DNA of 19,460 bases from Rhodoblastus sp052145335 (GTDB lineage: Bacteria; Pseudomonadota; Alphaproteobacteria; Rhizobiales; Beijerinckiaceae), in contig NZ_JBKQOU010000158.1 of NCBI RefSeq assembly GCF_052145335.1, positions 1-19,460 of the forward strand, in the 5' to 3' direction. A model generated the notes under the pieces. The model was not told the origin of the DNA and did not search any database. It saw only the letters and a list, made by a program, of their open reading frames with translations. This document shows, in pieces, positions 13,601 through 19,460 of the stretch; within the stretch, counting starts at the first letter, position 1; every line of letters begins with the position of its first letter. Both the position numbers and the translations under genes were made by a program.

Positions 13601-14668
13601 ATGATTACGACTGAAGCCTTCGAGTGGATCAACGATGATCGCCGGCGTTTCTTTGGCGCTGCCGCATTTGCAATCGCCGCCGTAGAATTCGGCATGATCG
13701 GTTCTGCCGACGCGGAGGTTGGCACGGCCAAATCGACCGAGTTGCCGACAACAAAACCCGGGACGCACACGTCGTTCGCCCCGCTGAAGCAAGTCGACGC
13801 CGGTCTCCTCAATGTCGGATACGCGGAAGCAGGTCCCGCCGACGGGCCGCCTGTCGTGCTCCTGCACGGCTGGCCTTACGATATCTATAGCTACGTCGAT
13901 GTCGCGCCCGCGCTGGCGGCGGCGGGCTACCATGTGATCGTGCCCTATGCGCGCGGCTACGGAACCACGCGCTTTCTTTCAAACGAAACGCTCCGCAACG
14001 GCCAGCCGTCGGCGCTCGCCGTGGATACCGTCGCGTTGATGGATGCTCTCAAGATCGAGAAGGCGACCATCGCGGGCTACGACTGGGGCGGGCGGTCGGC
14101 CGACATCGTCGCGGCGCTCTGGCCAGAGCGCTGCAAGGCGCTGGTCTCCGTAAGCGGCTATCTGATCAGCAGCCAGGAAGCAGGCAAGGCGCCTTTGCCG
14201 CCGAAGGCCGAGTTGCAATGGTGGTACCAATATTACTTCGCCACCGAACGCGGCCGCGCCGGCTACGACAAATACCGGCGCGATTTTGCGAAACTGATCT
14301 GGCGGCTCGCCTCGCCGAAGTGGGACTTCGACGACGCCACTTTCGACCGCAGCGCCGCCGCCTTCGACAATCCCGATCACGTCGCCATCGTGATCCACAA
14401 TTACCGCTGGCGGCTTGGGCTGGCGGAAGGCGAGCCGCAATACGACGAATTGGAAAAGCGCCTTGCCGCCGCGCCTGCCATCTCCGTGCCCACCATCACG
14501 CTGGAAGGCGACAACAACGGGGCGCCGCACCCGGAGGCGAGCGCCTACGCCAGTAAATTCAGGGGCAGTTACGAGCACCGGCTCGTCAAGGGCGGCGTCG
14601 GGCACAATCTGCCGCAGGAGGCGCCCCAGGCCTTTGCCGAAGCTATCGTCGATATCGCCCAAAGTTGA
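13601..14668 (+). CDS. Exported alpha/beta hydrolase, epoxide hydrolase-like
   Basis: The 355-aa protein has a Tat-like leader (RRRFFGAAAFAIAAVE, residues 14-29, cleavage near ADA-EV). The alpha/beta-hydrolase domain has HGWP (89-92, oxyanion hole), a nucleophile elbow GYDWGG with an aspartate (D161) instead of serine, a possible acid at D304 in LEGDNNG, and the base H335 in GVGHNL. An Asp nucleophile with HGWP points to epoxide hydrolase or dehalogenase chemistry, not an esterase. The cap region (about 185-290) is Trp/Tyr-rich. GAGG lies ten bases before the ATG. It lies between the P460 and ior genes, so it probably acts on the substrate or product of the same exported pathway. The substrate is unknown. 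Confidence 0.87.
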   Translation: MITTEAFEWINDDRRRFFGAAAFAIAAVEFGMIGSADAEVGTAKSTELPTTKPGTHTSFAPLKQVDAGLLNVGYAEAGPADGPPVVLLHGWPYDIYSYVDVAPALAAAGYHVIVPYARGYGTTRFLSNETLRNGQPSALAVDTVALMDALKIEKATIAGYDWGGRSADIVAALWPERCKALVSVSGYLISSQEAGKAPLPPKAELQWWYQYYFATERGRAGYDKYRRDFAKLIWRLASPKWDFDDATFDRSAAAFDNPDHVAIVIHNYRWRLGLAEGEPQYDELEKRLAAAPAISVPTITLEGDNNGAPHPEASAYASKFRGSYEHRLVKGGVGHNLPQEAPQAFAEAIVDIAQS

Positions 14669-14704
14669 TCGAGCGCCGACGGCGCAAGGAGACGAGGAGG
14701 GACC

Positions 14705-15166
14705 ATGACCTTAGCCATTAATGTCAACGGGAGCATCCAAAGCGTCGATGTCGAAGGCGATACCCCGTTGTTGTGGGTGTTGCGCGACGTGCTGGGAATG
14801 ACCGGCACGAAGTTCGGCTGCGGCATGGCTTTGTGTGGCGCGTGCACCGTGCATATCGACGGCGTCGCCACTCGTTCCTGCATCACCTCGGTCGACAGCA
14901 TCGGCCAATCGAAGATCACGACCATCGAGGCGATCGGCGCCTCACCGGCTGGCGCGAAGATACAAAAGGCCTGGCTCGATCGCGAGGTCGTCCAGTGTGG
15001 CTACTGCCAATCGGGCCAGATCATGTCCGCTTCGGCGCTGCTGGCGAGCAACCCGCATCCGACCGATTCCGACATCGACGCCGCCATGTCGGGCAACATT
15101 TGCCGTTGCGGGACCTATGTGCGCATTCGCGAGGCGATCAAGCACGCGGCGCAATCGAACGGATAG
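14705..15166 (+). CDS. Isoquinoline 1-oxidoreductase-like [2Fe-2S] subunit
   Basis: The 153-aa protein is the small iron-sulfur subunit of a xanthine-oxidase-family enzyme. The plant-type [2Fe-2S] domain has C39, C44, C47 and C59 (KFGCGMALCGACTVHIDG). The helical second [2Fe-2S] domain has C98-X2-C101 and C133-X-C135 (VQCGYCQSGQIM, NICRCGTY). All eight cluster ligands are present. AGGAGG precedes the ATG. The molybdopterin subunit follows after 11 bp. The protein has no signal peptide, so it is presumably carried through the Tat pathway by its partner. It passes electrons from the molybdenum site to an external acceptor. Isoquinoline is the namesake substrate of the family (IorA); members also oxidise aldehydes, so substrate remains open. 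Confidence 0.93.
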   Translation: MTLAINVNGSIQSVDVEGDTPLLWVLRDVLGMTGTKFGCGMALCGACTVHIDGVATRSCITSVDSIGQSKITTIEAIGASPAGAKIQKAWLDREVVQCGYCQSGQIMSASALLASNPHPTDSDIDAAMSGNICRCGTYVRIREAIKHAAQSNG

Positions 15167-15177
15167 GGAGGCTGTCA

Positions 15178-17388
15178 ATGACCCCCGCAATGACCCTCGA
15201 TCCTCTTGCTTTTTCTGCCTCCGCCCAAAAAAAATCGGCGCCGGCGGGCGCTGTTTCCCGGCGCGGCTTCTTGCAGGTCGGCGCCGCCGCCGGTGGCGGG
15301 CTCCTGCTGAGCGTGGGCTTGCCGTTCGCCCGCGACCGGGCCGAAGCGGTTGGAACTTTCGGCTTCGCGCCGAACGCCTTCATCCGCATTGGCGGCGACG
15401 GCCAGATCGCCTTGACCATGCCCTATGTGGAGATGGGCCAGGGAACCTACACCTCCATTCCGATGCTGATCGCCGAAGAGCTGGAGGTGGAGCTCGATCA
15501 GGTGCAGGTCAAGCACGCTCCGCCCAACGACAAGCTTTATGCCAATCCCTTGATCGGCATACAGGCGACGGGCGGCTCCACCGCGGTACGCGCGGCCTGG
15601 AAGCCGATGCGCGAGGCCGGCGCGACCGCTAGACTCATGCTGGTCGCGGCGGCGGCAAAGCGCTGGAATGTCGATCCAGGAACTTGCCGGGCGCAAAGCG
15701 GCGAAGTCATTCACACGCCGACCGGACGAAAGCTCTCCTATGGCGAACTCGCCGCCGCCGCCGCCGATATGCCCGTTCCCGAGAACGTCACGCTCAAGCG
15801 GCCGGAGGATTTCCGGCTCATCGGCAAACCCGCGAAGCGTCTCGACGCGGCAGGGAAAGTCGACGGAACGGCGGTCTATGGCATCGACGTCCAGCTTCCC
15901 GGCATGAAGGTCGCGACCCTCGCGCAATCGCCGGTCTTCGGCGGCCGCGTCAAGCGCGTCGACGATACGGCGGCCAAGGCGGTCGCGGGCGTGCGAAAAA
16001 TCGTCCAGCTCGACGACGCGGTCGCCGTCGTGGCCGACCACATGGGGGCTGCCAAGAAAGGGCTGGCGGCGCTGGCGATCGAATGGGACGAAGGCCCGCA
16101 CGCCAATCTCAAGACGGCGGACATCGCGGCCGAGCTCGAAAAGGCGACGCTCCAGCCTGGAGCGGTTGCGCAGAACATTGGGGATGTCGATCAAGCCATG
16201 GCGGGCGCCGCCGACAAGGTTGAGGCGATCTACCAGGTTCCGTTCCTGGCGCACGCGACGATGGAGCCGATGAACTGCACGGTGCACGTGCGCGAGGACG
16301 GCTGCGAAGTCTGGGTCGGCAGTCAGGTTCTCGCGCGCGCCCAGGCCGCGGCGGCGAAGACCACCGGACTGCCGCTGGACAAGGTCGTGGTCCATAATCA
16401 TCTGATTGGCGGCGGGTTTGGCCGGCGGCTCGAGGTCGACGGCGTTATCCGCGCCGTCCAGATCGCGCAACAGGTAGACGGCCCGGTAAAAGTCGTGTGG
16501 ACCCGCGAGGAGGACATACAGCACGATATGTACCGGCCTTACTGGTACGACCGAATTTCCGCCGGTCTCGACCAGAAGGGAACGCCGATCGCCTGGCGCC
16601 ATCGTTACGCGGGGTCTTCGATCATTGCGCGATGGCTCCCCCCGGGATTCAACAACGGTCTCGATCCCGACAGCACCGACGGCGCGATCAATCTGGTCTA
16701 TGCGCTGCCGAACATGCATGTCGAATATGTGCGGGTCGAGCCTCCGGGAATTCCGACCGCCTTCTGGCGCAGCGTCGGGCCCTCGCACAATGTTTTCGTC
16801 ACCGAAAGTTTCATCGACGAACTGGCGTCCGCCGCGAAGCAGGATGCGGTCGCCTACAGACGTGCCCTGCTCGATGGCGCGCCGCGCGCGAAAGCTGTGC
16901 TTGAACTGGCGGCTGAAAAGGCCGGCTGGGGGCAGCCTTTGCCCCCGGGTGTGGGGCGCGGCGTTTCCCTACAATTCGTCTTCGGGACCTATGCCGCGCA
17001 GGTCGCCGAAGCGGAAGTGTCGCGGGATGGCGCGGTTCGCGTTCGGCGCGTCGTCTGCGCATTGGACTGCGGCTCCGTGGTCAATCCCGATACGGTGCGG
17101 GCGCAGATCGAGAGCGGAATCATCTTCGGCGTCACGGCCGCGCTCTATGGCGAGATCACGCTGAAGAACGGCCGTGTCGAGCAAGCCAACTTCGATACGT
17201 ACCAGATGCTCCGCATCGACGAGGCGCCGATCATCGAGGTTCATATTGTCCAGAGTTCCGAGCCTCCGGGCGGAATGGGCGAACCCGGAACCTCGGCCAT
17301 CGCCCCTGCAATCACCAACGCCATTTTTGCGGCGACCGGCAAGCGCCTGCGAAAGCTGCCGATCGACCCCGCCGTGTTGAAAGCGTGA
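15178..17388 (+). CDS. Isoquinoline 1-oxidoreductase-like molybdopterin subunit (Tat-exported)
   Basis: The 736-aa protein is the large catalytic subunit of a periplasmic molybdenum hydroxylase of IorB type. A Tat leader (SRRGFLQVGAAAGGGLLL, residues 27-44) precedes the first molybdopterin-binding segments (MPYVEMGQGTYTSIP, IGIQATGGSTAVRAAW). Next comes the aldehyde-oxidase a/b hammerhead-like region (about 165-255, GKPAKRLDAAGKVDGTAVYG), then GGGFGRRLEVD and FWRSVGPSHNVF. The catalytic glutamate lies in GGMGEPGTSAIAPA (about E702). GGGAGG sits six bases before the ATG, which settles the start against a longer open frame. The arrangement [2Fe-2S] subunit then catalytic subunit is the family norm. 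Electrons may leave to the P460-like cytochrome encoded upstream, which is inference. Confidence 0.93.
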   Translation: MTPAMTLDPLAFSASAQKKSAPAGAVSRRGFLQVGAAAGGGLLLSVGLPFARDRAEAVGTFGFAPNAFIRIGGDGQIALTMPYVEMGQGTYTSIPMLIAEELEVELDQVQVKHAPPNDKLYANPLIGIQATGGSTAVRAAWKPMREAGATARLMLVAAAAKRWNVDPGTCRAQSGEVIHTPTGRKLSYGELAAAAADMPVPENVTLKRPEDFRLIGKPAKRLDAAGKVDGTAVYGIDVQLPGMKVATLAQSPVFGGRVKRVDDTAAKAVAGVRKIVQLDDAVAVVADHMGAAKKGLAALAIEWDEGPHANLKTADIAAELEKATLQPGAVAQNIGDVDQAMAGAADKVEAIYQVPFLAHATMEPMNCTVHVREDGCEVWVGSQVLARAQAAAAKTTGLPLDKVVVHNHLIGGGFGRRLEVDGVIRAVQIAQQVDGPVKVVWTREEDIQHDMYRPYWYDRISAGLDQKGTPIAWRHRYAGSSIIARWLPPGFNNGLDPDSTDGAINLVYALPNMHVEYVRVEPPGIPTAFWRSVGPSHNVFVTESFIDELASAAKQDAVAYRRALLDGAPRAKAVLELAAEKAGWGQPLPPGVGRGVSLQFVFGTYAAQVAEAEVSRDGAVRVRRVVCALDCGSVVNPDTVRAQIESGIIFGVTAALYGEITLKNGRVEQANFDTYQMLRIDEAPIIEVHIVQSSEPPGGMGEPGTSAIAPAITNAIFAATGKRLRKLPIDPAVLKA

Positions 17389-17431
17389 AGCAGATTCCAT
17401 CGTCCTGACGAAGCGGACACAGGAGAATGCA

Positions 17432-17863
17432 ATGGTTCAAACACACCACCAACCGGATCAAGCCGTTTTAAGATCCGTCCTGCCCGAAGACATCGACTGG
17501 AAACCGTTTCCCGCCTTTCCGCCATCGGTCCGCCTCGCCATCGTTGTCGGCGATCCCTCCGAGCCCGGCCCCTATGTCATCAGGGTCAAAGTCCCCTCTG
17601 GCGTGAAGCTGATGCCGCACAAGCACCCGGAGGACCGAGTCTACACGGTTCTGTCCGGCGTTTTCTACATCGGCTTGGGTGATCGGTTCGACGCCGACAA
17701 GGTGCAGGCCTACCCGCCTGGCAGCGTCATCGTTCTGCCCGGCAATACCGCCCATTTCCATTGGGCCAAGTCCGGCGAATATGTCACCCAGGTCACGGCC
17801 ATTGGCCCGCTGGGCCTCGATTACCTGGACCCTGGCAACGATCCCCGTCAACAAAAGCATTAG
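17432..17863 (+). CDS. Cupin-domain protein
   Basis: The 143-aa protein is a single-domain cupin without a signal peptide. Motif 1 is MPHKHPEDRVYTVLSG, with metal ligands H63, H65 and an acidic residue at E67/D68. Motif 2 is PPGSVIVLPGNTAHFHW, with H108 or H110 as the fourth ligand. One mononuclear metal (Fe, Mn, Ni or Zn) is expected. The activity cannot be told: cupins include dioxygenases, isomerases and sensors. AGGAGA precedes the ATG by five bases. It lies 43 bp after the molybdopterin subunit and 45 bp before the SDR, in the same direction, so it is probably in the operon and may act on a cytoplasmic step. Confidence 0.85.
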   Translation: MVQTHHQPDQAVLRSVLPEDIDWKPFPAFPPSVRLAIVVGDPSEPGPYVIRVKVPSGVKLMPHKHPEDRVYTVLSGVFYIGLGDRFDADKVQAYPPGSVIVLPGNTAHFHWAKSGEYVTQVTAIGPLGLDYLDPGNDPRQQKH

Positions 17864-17908
17864 CTAGCGCCGAGCGCCTTGACGCAGGTCGGCGAAAGGA
17901 AACAAGCC

Positions 17909-18514
17909 ATGGACCGTTTTACATCAAAAATTGTTGTCATCACCGGCGGCACGAGCGGAATCGGTCTTGCAACCGCGAGGCAGTTCATCAAGGAGGGCGC
18001 GAAGGTCATTGTTACCGGGCATAGCCCGCGATCCGTCGGCGAGGCGCAAAAGGAACTCGGCGCGAATGGTCTGGCGATCGTCGCCGATGTCACGAAATCG
18101 GCAGAGCTCGATTCGCTGTTTCGGCAGGTGCGCGAGAAGTACGGCCGGATCGACGTGCTCTATGTGAATGCGGGCATCGCCAAACTTGGATCCGTCGCGG
18201 AGACGACCGAGGAAGTATTCGACGGCGTTCTCGACGCCAACTTTCGCGGCGCCTACTTCACGGTTCAGAAAGCGTTGCCGCTCCTGTGCGAGGGCGGCGC
18301 CATCGTCTTTACGACCTCATGGTTCGATGAGGCCGGCGTCGCTGGAACATCAGCCGTGTCCGCCTCAAAGGCGGCGCTGCGCCTTCGTTCGCCGCATCGA
18401 ATGCGTGCCGTACGCCGAGTCGTCCAGACCGGCGCTTCGAACCCAGCCATGAACGATCCGAGCATATTGGCGCGTCGAAATGTGGGGCTCCTCATGGACC
18501 CGGCTTGGAAATAG
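17909..18514 (+). pseudogene. Truncated short-chain dehydrogenase/reductase (SDR)
   Basis: Residues 1-158 are a clear NAD(P)-dependent classical SDR: TGGTSGIG (12-19, cofactor loop), D60V, NAGI (87-90) and a catalytic Ser at about 137 in TTSW. The YxxxK site reads VSASK, so the catalytic Tyr is Val150 while K154 is kept. Homology ends at R158 (18380-18382), where the sequence crosses into a recombinase gene lying in the opposite direction. The last 43 codons to the stop at 18514 are antisense recombinase and lack the PG motif and substrate-binding region. A strong GAAAGGA precedes the ATG at 17909. It was the last gene of the cluster and is now almost certainly inactive. Confidence 0.85.
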
Positions 18515-18835
18515 AAAACGCCCATCCCGGATTTTGAGTATCGCCAGCCAATCCTCGACTGACGCCCGGGTTTGCTCCGTGATTTCGAATTGGACCGGCC
18601 TGCCGGTCTTCTTCTGGATGATCGTTGCGCGGTCGCGCAGTCTGCCGCCGACGCATAAATCATCGGTCTTCAAACGGACGAGGTCGCACCCCCGCAGTTT
18701 GCTGTCGATCGCCAGGTTGAACATTGCGAGGTCGCGCCTGCGCGCGTCGATTTGAAGCCGGGCCCGGATATTCCACACTTCCTTTGGTTTAAGGGGACGC
18801 TTCTGACCAACGAGTCGGCCTTTTCTTGGCGCCAT
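18365..18835 (-). pseudogene. Tyrosine recombinase/phage integrase, 3'-truncated
   Basis: From an ATG at 18835 the frame reads MAPRKGRLVGQKRPLKPKEV, then RDLAMFNLAIDSKLRGCDLV with the first catalytic Arg (in LRGCDL). The later RQYARIVHGWV and YGTHSMRRTKA carry the second box His and Arg. The match to a rhizobial-type integrase family stops at the Lys-Ala codons near 18381. The family normally continues about 55 residues, including the HxLGH-type motif and the nucleophilic Tyr, and these are missing. Without that Tyr it cannot recombine DNA. It meets the truncated SDR head-on. The start codon lies inside the right 19-bp direct repeat. Confidence 0.85.
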
Positions 18836-18846
18836 AAGCGGGAATT
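18828..18846. repeat. 19-bp direct repeat, right copy
   Basis: GGCGCCATAAGCGGGAATT is identical to 12023-12041. On the minus strand it includes the ATG and second codon of the recombinase fragment plus its immediate leader, so the left copy could be a residue of a second copy of that leader, or both could be recombination cores. Confidence 0.7.
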
Positions 18847-18864
18847 CACGGATGCCCGGTCCAA

Positions 18865-18940
18865 ATTCCGGACTCGACCCGAAGGCGATTGTCAGCGCTG
18901 AAGCGCCAAAGTCCGGAATGACCCGCAATGCGGGCATTCC
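18865..18940. repeat. Inverted-repeat-rich element upstream of the recombinase
   Basis: ATTCCGGACT (18865-18874) and AGTCCGGAAT (18910-18919) are a perfect 10-bp inverted repeat around 35 bases. Within the loop GGCG and CGCC can also pair, and CAGCGCTG is itself palindromic. The right arm overlaps a second hairpin (18915-18940: GGAATG and CATTCC, then CCCGC and GCGGG, loop AAT). The two structures exclude each other. It lies 30 bp before the recombinase start. The stretch 18836-19127 holds no gene I can support. Confidence 0.55.
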
Positions 18941-19127
18941 ATCGGGATCGTGAACCCGTATGCATGACGCGAGCGGCCATTGGTCGTTCCAGACAGGTGG
19001 AAGAGACGGCGGTTGCGACGATGCGGCGAGGCCCCGAAAAAGGGCGCCTCGCTGATCTCGCCGCCAAGTTCTTTCCAGTTCTGACTTCACCTCGGCGCGA
19101 TTAAACTCGCAGCAGCGGCTATCGGGA

Positions 19128-19460
19128 TCAGAGTCTACGGGCGAGGTTGCGCGCCGCAAGCGCACTCGAATCCGCGGGATCGTCGGTCGGATAGAGTTCG
19201 CTCAGCGGCCTGGAAACGCCGTCAGGTCCGACGATGCGCACATGGAAGCGCCTGAGCCGACGTGGATGCGGCACCCCGCAACTATGGGCGATCACCTCCA
19301 CATCATGACGCATGTTGCGGCAGTAATTCGCCACGCGCACCGCCTTGTCGGCGGGGTTGAGGCCTTTCTGCAATCTCTTGTCATGCGTGGTGATGCCGGT
19401 AGGACAAGTGTTCTTGTTGCATTTGAGCGACTGGATGCAGCCGAGCGCGAACATGAAGCC
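19128..19460 (-). CDS. FMN-binding glutamate synthase-like protein, C-terminal part
   Basis: The last 110 codons of a gene that enters from the right edge. It holds the glutamate-synthase iron-sulfur loop GCIQSLKCNKNTCPTG, with cysteines spaced C-X5-C-X4-C, the 3Fe-4S pattern of GltS, followed by DKAVRVANYCRNM, the end of the FMN barrel. The protein stops about 100 residues after the cluster, without the GXGXG beta-helix domain of full GltB. It is therefore the stand-alone FMN-binding glutamate synthase family form. The role of these short forms is not settled. The C-terminus ends ARRL. The recombinase debris lies downstream. Confidence 0.85.
   Translation of the reverse strand, partial: GFMFALGCIQSLKCNKNTCPTGITTHDKRLQKGLNPADKAVRVANYCRNMRHDVEVIAHSCGVPHPRRLRRFHVRIVGPDGVSRPLSELYPTDDPADSSALAARNLARRL

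Noticed and set aside
15175..16788. A 537-codon frame antisense to the molybdopterin subunit
   Set aside because: It is a shadow of a well-supported gene in GC-rich DNA; no recognisable motifs and no ribosome-binding site.
1..19460. CRISPR arrays, rRNA or tRNA genes
   Set aside because: No regularly spaced repeats of 25-40 bases, no rRNA-like stretch and no tRNA cloverleaf were seen on reading both strands.

Overview
The window looks like chromosomal DNA of a GC-rich alphaproteobacterium, most likely of the order Hyphomicrobiales (Rhizobiales). The grounds are strong G/C bias at third codon positions, an Irr-type iron-control element (TTTAGAA-N3-TTCTAAA), a PHB phasin gene, a rhizobial-type tyrosine recombinase fragment and a periplasmic isoquinoline-oxidoreductase-like operon. 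A methylotrophic or Beijerinckiaceae-type host is possible but cannot be shown from this sequence.

Layout. (1) 1-5235: a minus-strand block of housekeeping and envelope genes: the first codons of an unidentified gene with an Irr-type box upstream, a small exported charged protein, an FmdB-type zinc ribbon followed by an ICMT-like membrane methyltransferase, an extensin-like protein translationally coupled to an L,D-transpeptidase, and an exported S10 serine carboxypeptidase. (2) 5657-6067: a phasin. (3) 6223-11325: a three-gene operon with overlapping stops and starts that I identify as the Zorya anti-phage genes zorA, zorB and zorC. No zorD effector helicase is visible. The ZorA tail contains an internal tandem duplication of about 254-265 residues, which makes it unusually long. 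(4) 11326-12504: a graveyard of gene fragments: an IS3-family orfA with a frameshift, a stump of its orfB, a YeeE/YedE (DUF6691) C-terminal piece and an aldo/keto reductase N-terminal piece, the last two meeting head-on. (5) 12968-18382: a plus-strand cluster encoding an exported cytochrome P460-like protein with a C-X3-C-H haem motif, an exported alpha/beta hydrolase of epoxide-hydrolase type, the [2Fe-2S] and molybdopterin subunits of an isoquinoline 1-oxidoreductase-like enzyme, a cupin and a truncated SDR. (6) 18365-18846: a truncated tyrosine recombinase that meets the SDR head-on. (7) 19128-19460: the C-terminal end of a stand-alone FMN glutamate-synthase-like protein.

How the parts work together. 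ZorA and ZorB should form an inner-membrane proton-driven motor anchored to peptidoglycan, whose long cytoplasmic tail signals to ZorC. Without ZorD the system is either decayed or depends on an effector elsewhere. The P460/hydrolase/Ior cluster reads as an exported oxidation module: a molybdenum hydroxylase carried by the Tat route, with a periplasmic haem protein as a possible electron partner. It sits behind a candidate CRP/FNR-family class II promoter. A 19-bp direct repeat (12023-12041 and 18828-18846) brackets this whole cluster, and the right copy overlaps the recombinase start codon, so the cluster may be a mobile or rearranged block.
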